Below are positions 1 through 7,094 of a stretch of DNA of 10,364 nt, in pieces (within the stretch, counting starts at the first letter, position 1; each line of letters starts with the position of its first letter). Under the pieces are notes generated by a model. It did no database searches. It saw nothing but the letters and a program-made list of their open reading frames with translations, and had not been told where the DNA came from. The stretch comes from JAKEGK01 sp036507695. Its GTDB lineage: Bacteria; Pseudomonadota; Gammaproteobacteria; SZUA-152. Made by a program: the position numbers and the translations under genes. The stretch is taken from assembly GCA_036507695.1 (NCBI GenBank), contig DATCIR010000216.1:1-10364 (forward strand), in the 5' to 3' direction.

Positions 1-768
1 ATGCGTGTCGCAATAAACCTGGTAAAGGAAGGTGCCGCGCATGCGTGCGTCAGCGCCGGAAACACCGGTGCGCTGATGGCGACGGGACGCTTCGTCCTGA
101 AGATGATCAGCGGGGTGGACCGGCCGGCGATTGTGGTCACACTGCCAACCATCAAGGGACATACTCATGTGCTGGATATGGGCGCCAATGTCGATACCAG
201 CGCTGAAAATCTACTGGAATTCGCGGTCATGGGTTCGGTGCTGGTCCATGCGTTGGAAAATATCGCTTCACCCACGGTGGGACTGCTCAATATCGGGGAA
301 GAAGAAATTAAAGGTAATGAACGCGTTAAGGAAGCGGCGCGATTACTGGAAAGCAGTGGCTTGAACTATATCGGGTTTGTCGAAGGCGACGATATTTATA
401 AAGGAACGGCGGACGTTATCGTGTGCGATGGTTTTGTTGGGAACGTCGCGCTCAAGACCACCGAAGGTGTCGCGCAACTGATTCGGCATTACATGACGCA
501 GGAATTCAAACGCAATATCTTCACCATGCTGGCCGGTCTAGTGGCGTTGCCGGTCCTGAAATCATTTCGCAAGAAAATTGATCCGCGGCGTTATAACGGC
601 GCCAGCCTGCTGGGATTACAGGGCATCGTGATCAAAAGCCATGGCGGGGCGGATGAGCTTGGCCTGGCATGCGCAATACGCGAAGCCAGACTCGAAGTGC
701 GGAAAAACGTGCCGCAAAAGATTCGTCAACAATTGGAAAGCTATTTAGCAGAGAGGCAAGCCGTTTGA
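1..768 (+). CDS. plsX: Phosphate acyltransferase PlsX, 5'-truncated
   Basis: PlsX converts acyl-ACP and phosphate to acyl-phosphate, the donor for PlsY in phosphatidic acid synthesis; it is a peripheral membrane enzyme. The 255 visible residues match the C-terminal three quarters of the family: SAGNTGALM near 18-26, DMGANVD 59-65, NIGEEEIKGNE 97-107, CDGFVGNVALKTTEG 142-156 and YNGASLLGLQG 198-208 followed by IKSHGGAD. The family is usually about 340-350 residues. The ATG at position 1 aligns with an internal Met of E. coli PlsX (the SSMRVALELVKEG region), so roughly 85 N-terminal residues lie upstream of the window and this ATG should not be taken as the start. Its TGA stop overlaps the fabH TTG start by 4 nt, which suggests translational coupling. 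Identity is certain; only the start is missing. Confidence 0.96.
   Translation: MRVAINLVKEGAAHACVSAGNTGALMATGRFVLKMISGVDRPAIVVTLPTIKGHTHVLDMGANVDTSAENLLEFAVMGSVLVHALENIASPTVGLLNIGEEEIKGNERVKEAARLLESSGLNYIGFVEGDDIYKGTADVIVCDGFVGNVALKTTEGVAQLIRHYMTQEFKRNIFTMLAGLVALPVLKSFRKKIDPRRYNGASLLGLQGIVIKSHGGADELGLACAIREARLEVRKNVPQKIRQQLESYLAERQAV
751..756 (+). promoter_or_regulatory. Shine-Dalgarno of fabH (supports TTG start)
   Basis: GAGAGG lies inside the end of plsX, 8 nt before the TTG at 765. It supports the TTG start over the upstream in-frame ATG at 669, which would add 32 residues read out of frame through plsX. Confidence 0.6.
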
Positions 769-1733
769 TCTATTCGAGGATTGCTGGCACCGGCGGTTTT
801 TTACCGGAAAAAGTATTAACCAATCACGATTTGGAAAAAATGGTTGATACTACGGATCAGTGGATAACTGACAGGACAGGCATAAAAAAACGGCATATCG
901 CGGGAGATAATGAAACCACCTGCGATCTGGCCGAAAACGCGGCGCGTTTGGCTATCGACGCGGCGGGCATCGATACCAAAGATATTGATCTGATCATCGT
1001 AGCCACTACCACGCCGGACCAGGTTTTTCCCAGCACCGCCTGTTTGTTGCAGGCACGCTTGGATATTCATGGTTGTCCTGCGTTTGATATTCAGGCCGTT
1101 TGTACCGGATTCGTTTATGCGATGGCGGTAGCGGACCAGTTTATCCGGGGGGGTATTTCCAAAAATGCGTTGGTGGTGGGTTCCGAAACCATGTCCCGTA
1201 TTGTCAACTGGACGGACCGCGACACCTGTGTGTTGTTTGGTGATGGCGCTGGCGCGGTGATACTGCAAGCCAGTGACGAACCAGGCATCCTGTCATCGCA
1301 TTTGCATGCGGATGGCAGCTATGAGCAATTGCTCACGGTTCCCTACGGTATATCCAACGGCTATGACCATGTCAAAGAGGGTAACGCCTATATCAACATG
1401 CAAGGCAATGAAGTTTTTAAAATCGCGGTGAAGACCCTCGAACGAATTGTCGATGAAACCCTGGCCGCAAACAGTCTGCAAAAATCCGACATCAACTGGC
1501 TGGTGCCGCATCAGGCGAATATCCGGATTATCGCCGCTACGGCCAAGAAGCTGAAAATGTCCATGGATCAAGTCGTGGTTACGGTAGGGGAACATGGCAA
1601 CACGTCAGCCGCGTCGGTTCCTCTGGCGCTGGATGTGGCGGTGCGGGATGGCCGGATCAAACGCGGTGACATACTGCTCTGCGAAGCATTCGGCGGTGGA
1701 TTTACCTGGGGATCAACGCTGATTAAATACTAG
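765..1733 (+). CDS. fabH: Beta-ketoacyl-ACP synthase III (FabH)
   Basis: FabH condenses acetyl-CoA with malonyl-ACP, the first step of type II fatty acid synthesis in the cytosol. Starting at TTG 765 the protein has 322 residues (E. coli 317) and begins IYSRIAGTGGFLPE, matching the family N-terminus. The catalytic triad is complete: Cys113 (in AVCTGF), His249 (in PHQAN) and Asn279 (in HGNTSAAS). Further family blocks are DTTDQWI near 28-34, RTGI 37-40, FGDGAGA 158-164 and the C-terminal EAFGGGFTWGS. The longer reading frame back to ATG 669 is rejected because its extra 32 residues come from the plsX overlap and resemble no FabH; the next in-frame ATG (residue 26) would remove conserved sequence. 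The start overlaps the plsX stop as TTGA, so translation is probably coupled. Straight-chain versus branched primer preference cannot be judged by eye, but the similarity is to the E. coli acetyl-CoA type. Confidence 0.96.
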   Translation: MIYSRIAGTGGFLPEKVLTNHDLEKMVDTTDQWITDRTGIKKRHIAGDNETTCDLAENAARLAIDAAGIDTKDIDLIIVATTTPDQVFPSTACLLQARLDIHGCPAFDIQAVCTGFVYAMAVADQFIRGGISKNALVVGSETMSRIVNWTDRDTCVLFGDGAGAVILQASDEPGILSSHLHADGSYEQLLTVPYGISNGYDHVKEGNAYINMQGNEVFKIAVKTLERIVDETLAANSLQKSDINWLVPHQANIRIIAATAKKLKMSMDQVVVTVGEHGNTSAASVPLALDVAVRDGRIKRGDILLCEAFGGGFTWGSTLIKY

Positions 1734-1807
1734 CGTAGTGGATTGTCAGCGAGCGCTGCATAGCTGAGTTACTCCTGCACCAAAAATTATTCCGAGGATC
1801 ATTAGTC

Positions 1808-2731
1808 ATGTCGTTAGGATTCCTTTTTCCGGGCCAAGGTTCTCAATCCTTGGGTATGCTGGCGCCATTAGCGGAAGCCTATCCGGTGGTGCAGCAAACG
1901 TTTGCGACTGCATCTGACGTGCTGGGTTTTGATCTGTGGCGTTTGGTGCAAAACGGTCCCGAGGACAAGTTAAATGAAACGCAAAATACCCAGCCCGCCT
2001 TATTATGCGCCAGCGTGGCGACCTGGCGGGTATGGAATGAAAAACAAGGTCCGCAGCCGGTAGTCATGGCGGGCCACAGCCTCGGGGAATATTCCGCCTT
2101 GGTGTGCTCCGGAGCGATCGCATTTGAAGATGCCGTGATGCTGGTCGCCAAACGCGGCGAATACATGCAGCAAGCGGTGCCCGCCGGCGAAGGCGCCATG
2201 GCGGCCATCTTGGGTTTGGCCGATGAGCAGGTGAAGGCCGCATGCCATGATGCCGCGCAAGGCGAGGTCGTCAACGCGGTTAATTTTAATGCGCCGGGTC
2301 AGGTGGTGATTGCGGGTAAAACAGCCGCGGTGGATCGCGCAGTAGAACTGTGTAAAGCAGCCGGTGCGAAGCGGGCGGTCAAGCTGGCGGTGAGCGCGCC
2401 GTCACATTGCCGGTTAATGGAACCTGCGGCGGAGCGCTTGATGGCGCTACTGGAATCCATCAAGATTCAACCGCCGCTGATTCCGGTGATTAATAATGTG
2501 GATGTGGCGAGTGAGACGGCAGCGGATAAAATTCGTGACGCGCTCAAGCGCCAATTGTGTAATCCGGTGCGTTGGGTGGAAACAATTCAAAAAATGCATG
2601 CCGATGGCGTGGACCGGTTGATTGAATGTGGTCCGGGTAAAGTGCTGGCCGGTCTTAACAAACGCATTGAAAAATCCATGCTGGTGTTGCCCGTATTCAG
2701 CCCGGAGACGCTTGACGAAGCGTTGGTGTAA
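1808..2731 (+). CDS. fabD: Malonyl-CoA:ACP transacylase (FabD)
   Basis: FabD moves malonate from CoA to the phosphopantetheine of ACP, supplying the extender for FabH and FabF. The 307 residues match the family length (E. coli 309). Visible motifs are the N-terminal FPGQGSQ (7-13), the nucleophile elbow GHSLGEYSALV with Ser91, the malonate-binding Arg116 in AKRGEYMQQ, and catalytic His200 in APSHCRLM. NNVDV and the CGPGKVLAGL block follow near the C-terminus. GAGGA at 1794-1798 sits 9 nt before the ATG, a good ribosome binding site. It is 74 nt downstream of fabH with no clear terminator between them, so co-transcription is likely. A 322-nt spacer separates it from fabG. Confidence 0.97.
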   Translation: MSLGFLFPGQGSQSLGMLAPLAEAYPVVQQTFATASDVLGFDLWRLVQNGPEDKLNETQNTQPALLCASVATWRVWNEKQGPQPVVMAGHSLGEYSALVCSGAIAFEDAVMLVAKRGEYMQQAVPAGEGAMAAILGLADEQVKAACHDAAQGEVVNAVNFNAPGQVVIAGKTAAVDRAVELCKAAGAKRAVKLAVSAPSHCRLMEPAAERLMALLESIKIQPPLIPVINNVDVASETAADKIRDALKRQLCNPVRWVETIQKMHADGVDRLIECGPGKVLAGLNKRIEKSMLVLPVFSPETLDEALV

Positions 2732-2827
2732 TACTGGTTGGGGCGTAATCCCAGTTGGATAGTGCCAGCGTATGATATTAAAAAGGGGTCTTCCGAAGAA
2801 TCAGTGGGTAGCTTAACACCGGTATTC

Positions 2828-2987
2828 AACGCAAAGACGCCATGACGCAAAGGAAACCGGATTATTGTTAAAGAACTGTAGTGTACTGTTTTTTGGATTC
2901 CGGATAGGGCGGCCCACAGCGTTTGGCAGCGGATAAGGTTGCACTAAGTAATAGTTTGAATTCTTTGCGACTTCGCGCCTTTGCGTT
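2828..2987. repeat. Intergenic inverted-repeat element (MITE-like)
   Basis: Two 25-nt arms, 2828-2852 and 2963-2987, are inverted copies matching at 21 of 25 positions; each contains two GCAAAG-type cores (CGCAAAG...CGCAAAG on one strand, CTTTGCG...CTTTGCG on the other). They bound about 110 nt of unremarkable sequence. On the minus strand the arms read TQRREVAK and FASWRLCV, peptides of the kind produced by the common dispersed CGCAAAGACGC repeat of many environmental bacteria. I see no transposase gene and no clear target duplication. It could be a non-autonomous mobile element, a palindromic repeat family member, or a long RNA hairpin in the operon transcript. The arms are directly visible; mobility is inferred. 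Confidence 0.6.
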
Positions 2988-3039
2988 AACGTTTTTTCAG
3001 GGTCGGATTGTCCACAGATTTTTCTGACGAGACTTAAAA

Positions 3040-3050
3040 AGGAGGGAGGG
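3040..3050 (+). promoter_or_regulatory. Strong Shine-Dalgarno of fabG
   Basis: AGGAGG at 3040-3045, followed by another GAGGG, is the purest SD-like stretch in the window and ends 8 nt before the fabG ATG. It contrasts with the weak or absent sites before pabB, pabC, mltG and tmk. Confidence 0.7.
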
Positions 3051-3053
3051 ATC

Positions 3054-3797
3054 ATGAGTCTGGAGAACGAAATTGCCTTGGTAACCGGCGCCAGCCGGGG
3101 AATCGGCCAGGCTATTGCGCTGAGATTGGGTAAAGACGGCGCCACGGTTATCGGTACCGCAACATCGCCTGCCGCTGCGGAAAATATTACGATCAGCCTA
3201 CGGGAAAATGCGATCAAGGGAATGGGCTTGGTATTGAATGTCACTGACCAATCGTCTGTCGACGCGGCAATGGAAACGATCAATGCCGAATTTGGCGCAC
3301 CGACCATTCTGGTTAACAATGCCGGCATTACCCGCGATAACCTGCTGCTGCGCATGAAAGATGATGAGTGGGATGACATAATCCAGACTAACTTAACCTC
3401 AGTGTACCGTTTATCAAAAGCTTGCCTGCGCGCCATGACCAAGGCGCGCAAAGGCCGTATTATCAGTATCAGTTCCGTGGTGGGCGCGGCGGGTAACGCC
3501 GGTCAAACCAATTACGCCGCGGCTAAAGCCGGTCTAGTGGGATTCACCAAGTCCCTGGCCCGGGAAGTGGGAACCCGGGGCATTACGGTCAATGCGGTGG
3601 CTCCCGGTTTTATCGATACCGATATGACCAAGGCGCTGCCCGAGACGCAACGAGAGGCGTTGCAGAAAGCTATCCCACTGAATCGTTTGGGGCAGCCTGA
3701 GGAAATTGCCGCGGCAGTGGCTTTTCTGGCCTCGCCAGAGGCCGGCTACATTACCGGGGAAACCCTGCATGTGAATGGTGGAATGTACATGGCGTAG
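3054..3797 (+). CDS. fabG: 3-oxoacyl-ACP reductase (FabG)
   Basis: FabG performs the NADPH-dependent reduction of 3-ketoacyl-ACP to 3-hydroxyacyl-ACP in the elongation cycle. It is a short-chain dehydrogenase of 247 residues (E. coli 244). The Rossmann glycine motif TGASRGIG is at 11-18, LNVTD at 61-65, NNAG at 88-91, and the catalytic set is Asn113, Ser141, Tyr154 and Lys158 (YAAAK). The C-terminus, ITGETLHVNGGMYMA, is the FabG signature that separates it from generic SDR enzymes. The ATG follows a very strong SD. Its neighbours fabD and acpP agree with a primary FabG role. The 164-nt gap to acpP suggests that acpP also has its own transcription. Confidence 0.97.
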   Translation: MSLENEIALVTGASRGIGQAIALRLGKDGATVIGTATSPAAAENITISLRENAIKGMGLVLNVTDQSSVDAAMETINAEFGAPTILVNNAGITRDNLLLRMKDDEWDDIIQTNLTSVYRLSKACLRAMTKARKGRIISISSVVGAAGNAGQTNYAAAKAGLVGFTKSLAREVGTRGITVNAVAPGFIDTDMTKALPETQREALQKAIPLNRLGQPEEIAAAVAFLASPEAGYITGETLHVNGGMYMA

Positions 3798-3835
3798 TGA
3801 TTGTACAATTCGCAAGTATCCGTCAATCTTTAGTG

Positions 3836-3876
3836 ATTACATCAAGATAGGCAAAAATATTATAGTGCTTTATAAC
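3836..3876 (+). promoter_or_regulatory. Candidate sigma-70 promoter(s) for acpP
   Basis: The fabG-acpP gap is AT-rich and holds two overlapping matches. One is ATTACA (3836-3841), 16 nt, TATTAT (3858-3863). The other is TAGGCA (3848-3853), 17 nt, TATAAC (3871-3876). Each has 4/6 and 5/6 agreement with the consensus boxes. Initiation here would give an acpP leader of about 80-90 nt. ACP is very abundant and acpP is known to have its own promoter in E. coli, which makes this plausible. It is inferred from boxes only. Confidence 0.4.
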
Positions 3877-3961
3877 TTGTATCAGAACGCCGTTTTCACT
3901 AGAATACCGACCGCAGCCAGTATAGGCGTAGAAAATTAATAATGTGGAGGATTAATCCGAA

Positions 3962-4207
3962 ATGAGCACCGTTGAAGAGCGTGTAAAGAAAATAGTTGTC
4001 GAACAACTGGGCGTAAAGGAAGAGGAAGTCACCAATGAGTCCTCCTTTGTTGACGACCTGGGCGCTGATTCCTTGGATACGGTAGAGTTAGTAATGGCCC
4101 TGGAAGAAGAGTTCGAAACCGAAATACCGGATGAAGATGCTGAAAAAATTACGACCGTTCAACAAGCAACCAACTACATCAACGAACACTTAAAGTCTGC
4201 CGGCTAA
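3962..4207 (+). CDS. acpP: Acyl carrier protein (AcpP)
   Basis: AcpP is the small acidic carrier that shuttles growing acyl chains between FabD, FabH, FabG and FabF, and donates to PlsX. The 81 residues are close to the family norm (E. coli 78) and very similar to it throughout. The phosphopantetheine site is Ser37 in GADSLDTVELVMALEEEF; recognition helix II with its run of Asp and Glu is intact. GGAGG at 3946-3950 lies 11 nt before the ATG, slightly long spacing. It is flanked upstream by a candidate promoter and downstream by a strong stem-loop, an arrangement suited to a short, abundant acpP transcript. This is the housekeeping ACP, not a secondary-metabolism carrier, as the neighbours show. 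Confidence 0.98.
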   Translation: MSTVEERVKKIVVEQLGVKEEEVTNESSFVDDLGADSLDTVELVMALEEEFETEIPDEDAEKITTVQQATNYINEHLKSAG

Positions 4208-4215
4208 GATTCTGC

Positions 4216-4249
4216 AGTCGGAGCCGTGTGGTGATGCACGGCTCCGATT
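4216..4249 (+). terminator. GC-rich stem-loop after acpP
   Basis: Eight bases past the acpP stop, an uninterrupted 11-bp stem (4218-4228 with 4237-4247) closes an 8-nt loop and can be extended by a G-U and an A-U pair to 13 bp. No U-tract follows directly (ATTCATCAAG). It may therefore be a leaky terminator or attenuator, or a 3' stabilising or processing hairpin that lets acpP mRNA outnumber fabF mRNA. The hairpin is seen; the role is inferred. Confidence 0.6.
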
Positions 4250-4306
4250 CATCAAGTGTTTGAATTTTACGTCAAGCATTCATAGTTATTCTGCATAGAT
4301 CTTTCA

Positions 4307-4311
4307 AGAGG
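4307..4311 (+). promoter_or_regulatory. Shine-Dalgarno of fabF (fixes TTG start)
   Basis: AGAGG ends 9 nt before the TTG at 4321. An in-frame TAA at 4312-4314 rules out any start farther upstream, and the first in-frame ATG would delete 12 conserved residues, so TTG is effectively forced. Confidence 0.7.
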
Positions 4312-4320
4312 TAAGTTCTT

Positions 4321-5559
4321 TTGATCAAGCGGCGCGTCGTTATTACCGGGCTGGGAATGGTATCGCCAGTGGGTTTAACAGTTTTCGAATCCTGGAGAAA
4401 CATACTGGCGGGTAAAAGCGGCATCGGTCCCATCACCCATTTTGACGTAAGCGCTTTCTCAACGCGGATTGGCGGCTCAGTGAAGGGGTTTGATCCCGCT
4501 AACTGTATACCCGCCAAAGATATCAAAAAAATGGACCCCTTTATTCATTACGGCGTCGCCGCCGCCAAAGAGGCCATTGAAGATTCCGGACTTGAAGTGA
4601 CTGAACGCAATGCAACGCGTATCGGAGTTGTCATCGGTTCGGGTATCGGGGGAATTACCGGCATCGAAAAAGGCCATGAGGCTTACTTGAATTCCGGTCC
4701 CCGTAAAATATCGCCGTTTTTTGTGCCCGCCAATATCATCAACATGATTTCCGGCAACGTATCTATCATGCATGGGCTCAAAGGGCCTAATTATGCGATT
4801 ACCACGGCCTGTGCCACGGCGACACATTGTATCGGCGATGCGGGACGCATGATTGAGTATGGCGACGCCGATGTAATGATCGCTGGCGGCGCGGAAATGG
4901 CGACCTCGCCCACGGCGCTGGGAGGCTTCTGTTCCGCGCGCGCCTTGTCGACAAGAAATGATAGTCCGCAGACCGCCAGCCGCCCCTGGGATAAAGACAG
5001 GGACGGTTTTGTGTTGAGCGATGGCGCCGGTGTCGTTGTACTGGAAGAATATGAGCACGCCAAGCAGCGGGGCGCCACCATTTATGCGGAACTCGTCGGC
5101 TTCGGCATGAGTGGCGATGCTTATCATATGACGGCGCCGTCAGAAGGTGGCGAGGGCGCCAAACGTTGCATGGAACTGGCCATGCGCAACGCCAAAATAA
5201 ATCCCGATCAAGTGGATTATATCAACGCGCACGGCACTTCAACGCCGTTCGGAGATAAAGGCGAAACCGACGCGACGAAAGCCGCTTTCGGTACCCACGC
5301 GAAAAAGCTGGCTATCAGTTCCACCAAGTCCATGACTGGACATTTATTGGGCGCGGCAGGCGGTATCGAAGCGATCTTTAGCGTGTTGTCGATCAGGGAC
5401 CAGGTCGCGCCACCCACGATCAATATTTTCACACCGGACCCGGAATGCGACCTGGATTATGTCCCCGGCGAAGCGCGGTCCATGAAAATAAACACCGTAC
5501 TTTCCAATTCATTTGGATTTGGCGGCACCAATGGGACCCTGGTGTTCAGAAAAATCTAA
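4321..5559 (+). CDS. fabF: Beta-ketoacyl-ACP synthase II (FabF)
   Basis: FabF condenses acyl-ACP with malonyl-ACP in chain elongation, including the temperature-sensitive C16:1 to C18:1 step known from E. coli. The 412 residues match the family (E. coli 413). The N-terminus KRRVVITGLGMVSPVG is at 3-18. The catalytic residues are Cys164 (TTACATATH), His304 (NAHGTSTP) and His341 (KSMTGHLLGAAGG). GSGIGG at 106-111 and the C-terminal NSFGFGGTNG are also present. It starts at TTG, with an SD 9 nt upstream and an in-frame stop just before it. Position next to acpP and the length agree with FabF rather than FabB. A 113-nt gap with a strong hairpin separates it from acpP. A small 8-bp hairpin overlaps its stop codon. 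Confidence 0.97.
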   Translation: MIKRRVVITGLGMVSPVGLTVFESWRNILAGKSGIGPITHFDVSAFSTRIGGSVKGFDPANCIPAKDIKKMDPFIHYGVAAAKEAIEDSGLEVTERNATRIGVVIGSGIGGITGIEKGHEAYLNSGPRKISPFFVPANIINMISGNVSIMHGLKGPNYAITTACATATHCIGDAGRMIEYGDADVMIAGGAEMATSPTALGGFCSARALSTRNDSPQTASRPWDKDRDGFVLSDGAGVVVLEEYEHAKQRGATIYAELVGFGMSGDAYHMTAPSEGGEGAKRCMELAMRNAKINPDQVDYINAHGTSTPFGDKGETDATKAAFGTHAKKLAISSTKSMTGHLLGAAGGIEAIFSVLSIRDQVAPPTINIFTPDPECDLDYVPGEARSMKINTVLSNSFGFGGTNGTLVFRKI

Positions 5560-5574
5560 CTTTTGGAAAGTTAG
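5556..5574 (+). other. Small inverted repeat over fabF stop codon
   Basis: CTAACTTT, a 3-nt TGG loop and AAAGTTAG form a perfect 8-bp hairpin that includes the TAA stop. It is AT-rich and has no U-run after it, so it is unlikely to be an efficient terminator. It may arise by chance or slow 3' exonuclease decay. Confidence 0.35.
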
Positions 5575-5606
5575 GGCACTGAATACCAAGAACCGGGTAT
5601 GCAGTG

Positions 5607-5615
5607 TGTTAAAAT
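5607..5615 (+). promoter_or_regulatory. Candidate extended -10 promoter for pabB
   Basis: TGTTAAAAT fits the extended -10 form (TG, one base, then a 5/6 match to TATAAT). No good -35 box lies 16-18 nt upstream. Transcription from here would give a pabB leader of about 70 nt. The 131-nt gap after fabF makes a separate promoter for the folate genes plausible. Confidence 0.3.
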
Positions 5616-5690
5616 CTGTGGGCCTTGGTTTACAGAGAAACGGTTCGCAGAGAAGCCAACTCTACGCTAATTAACACCCGCTAACGTCCA

Positions 5691-7094
5691 ATGCACAACC
5701 TAAATCTGCCGAGTGTCGTTCACTGCACCGGTGAGCCACCGGATCTGCTAGCGCTTCACGAAATGAATCCGGAGCGTTACCCGTATCTACTCCAGTCGGT
5801 CGCGCAAACCACCCAACAAGTCCAGTTTGATATTCTGTTTGCATGTCCCCAACAAACCCTTGCGTTGAATTCTAGCGGTGCACTTACGCTGTCGAAGGCC
5901 GGCGCTGAGAAAATTGCCATTACCGAAACGTCCGATTTCCTGGCGATGTTCGATCACTATTGGCAGGCGCAACATTCCGCACACGCCAATTCCTTGCACG
6001 ACATTCCCTTTCGTGGCGGATGGTTTCTGTTCCTGGGTTATGAACTTGCGCAACAAATCGAACCCAGTCTGAATTTGCCCAAAGACCATGCCAGTGATTT
6101 ACCGGTTGCTTTTGCCACGCAAATTCCCGTCGCTGTAGTTATTAACCGCCGCAGCGGTGAATGGTTCCTGGTTGCCGAGCAAGCCTTCGAAGATCAACTG
6201 GCGCTTATCAAGAAAGACATCGAGACGCTCGTTCAGGCCGGCTTATCAAGCCACAAGGTGCTGGCAGAAAAAATCCTGCAATCCATTGAGGAGGAACCGG
6301 CGGAAAAATACCTTTCAAGCGTGAAACGGATTCTGGACTACATCAAAGCAGGGGATGTGTTCCAGGTGAATCTGTCCCGGCTTTGGACCGCCAAGCTGCA
6401 TTCGAAGGTGTCCAACAGCCGGCTTTACCGCCGGTTAATGCACACCAATCCCGCGCCGTTTTTTGCGTTGGCGGTTTACCAGCAGCACGCCATTATCAGT
6501 TCGTCTCCGGAGCGGTTAGTTCGGGTATCGGGCGAACGTATTGAAACCCGGCCCATTGCCGGCACCCGGCCGCGCGGCGCTACGGAACTACTGGATGCGG
6601 AAAAACTCCAGGAACTCATCGGGCATCCCAAGGAACGCGCCGAGCACGTCATGTTGATCGACCTGGAGCGTAACGACCTGGGGCGCGTCTGCAAGCCCGG
6701 CACTGTCAAAGTAAATGAATTAATGACGCTGGAAACTTACGCGCATGTGCATCATATCGTGTCCAATGTGCAGGGAACCTTACGTGAAGATTGTACGCCA
6801 GGTAAGGTCATTCGCGCGGTATTCCCCGGTGGAACCATTACCGGATGTCCCAAGGTGCGGTGTATGGAGATTATTGCGGAATTGGAAGCACAGCCGCGGG
6901 GCGCCTATACCGGTTCAGTCGGCTATGTGAATCATGACGGCAGTATGGATTTGAATATTCTGATCCGCACGCTGGTAAAAAACAACAATGTTATCAATTT
7001 ACGCGCCGGCGCCGGCATCGTCGCGGACTCAGACCCGTATAATGAATTGGAAGAAACCCGGGCCAAGGCCAAAGGTCTGTTGTTAGCGCTCTAG
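5691..7094 (+). CDS. pabB: Aminodeoxychorismate synthase component I (PabB)
   Basis: PabB, with the PabA glutaminase, converts chorismate to 4-amino-4-deoxychorismate for folate. The 467 residues (E. coli 453) show the anthranilate-synthase-component-I fold: N-terminal region with PYLLQS at 31-36, then the chorismate-binding domain with YIKAGDVFQVNLSR (217-230), SSPERLVR (271-278), ETRPIAGTRPRG (285-296), HPKERAEHVMLIDLERNDLG (312-331), PGGTITGCPKVRCMEII (379-395) and the C-terminal GAGIVADSDPYNELEET block. The lysine that forms a covalent adduct in E. coli PabB is alanine here (Ala290, PIAGT), a TrpE-like state. I still prefer PabB over TrpE because pabC lies next to it, the TITGCPK block is PabB-like, and no trp gene is present. 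No pabA lies in the window. The ATG lacks a clear SD. Confidence 0.88.
   Translation: MHNLNLPSVVHCTGEPPDLLALHEMNPERYPYLLQSVAQTTQQVQFDILFACPQQTLALNSSGALTLSKAGAEKIAITETSDFLAMFDHYWQAQHSAHANSLHDIPFRGGWFLFLGYELAQQIEPSLNLPKDHASDLPVAFATQIPVAVVINRRSGEWFLVAEQAFEDQLALIKKDIETLVQAGLSSHKVLAEKILQSIEEEPAEKYLSSVKRILDYIKAGDVFQVNLSRLWTAKLHSKVSNSRLYRRLMHTNPAPFFALAVYQQHAIISSSPERLVRVSGERIETRPIAGTRPRGATELLDAEKLQELIGHPKERAEHVMLIDLERNDLGRVCKPGTVKVNELMTLETYAHVHHIVSNVQGTLREDCTPGKVIRAVFPGGTITGCPKVRCMEIIAELEAQPRGAYTGSVGYVNHDGSMDLNILIRTLVKNNNVINLRAGAGIVADSDPYNELEETRAKAKGLLLAL

Larger units (their letters stand above)
2732..3053 (+). other. Long fabD-fabG spacer
   Basis: This 322-nt gap has no gene that I can support. 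Its middle is the inverted-repeat element at 2828-2987. Just beyond the right arm is a T6 run (2992-2997), but the far-apart, imperfect arms do not make a convincing intrinsic terminator. The last 20 nt carry the strong fabG ribosome binding site. A minus-strand open frame crosses the gap and runs into fabG antisense; I regard it as spurious. Confidence 0.7.

Noticed and set aside
1..3. ATG at the first base as the plsX start
   Set aside because: It aligns with an internal Met of the family, and about 85 conserved N-terminal residues are missing; the gene is cut by the window edge.
669..764. N-terminal extension of FabH from ATG 669
   Set aside because: The 32 extra residues come from reading plsX in another frame, are unlike FabH, and a proper SD precedes TTG 765.
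816..1268. 150-residue minus-strand open frame inside fabH
   Set aside because: Antisense shadow of a clearly conserved gene, with low-complexity composition and no recognisable motif.
1743..1773. TTGTCA as a -35 box for a fabD promoter
   Set aside because: The -35 match is 5/6, but no acceptable -10 box lies 16-19 nt downstream.
2733..2755. Hairpin ACTGG...CCAGT after fabD as a terminator
   Set aside because: Only 5 bp of stem with a 13-nt loop and no T-run.
2889..2997. T6 runs at 2889-2894 and 2992-2997 as terminators
   Set aside because: Neither is directly preceded by a compact GC-rich hairpin.
3008..3016. TTGTCCACA, one mismatch from a DnaA box
   Set aside because: A single imperfect match with no cluster of boxes or AT-rich unwinding region; most likely chance.
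2813..3451. 212-residue minus-strand open frame over the fabD-fabG gap
   Set aside because: It is antisense to fabG for most of its length and otherwise made of the inverted repeat; no family resemblance and no start signal.
3800..3809. Perfect palindrome ATTGTACAAT after fabG
   Set aside because: Ten bases long, single copy, no loop; too short to assign as an operator.
4260..4286. TTGAAT and CATAGT as a fabF promoter
   Set aside because: The spacing is only 15 nt and each box matches 4/6; too weak to list.
4477..5127. 216-residue minus-strand open frame inside fabF
   Set aside because: Antisense shadow of fabF; no motif, and fabF is unmistakable on the plus strand.
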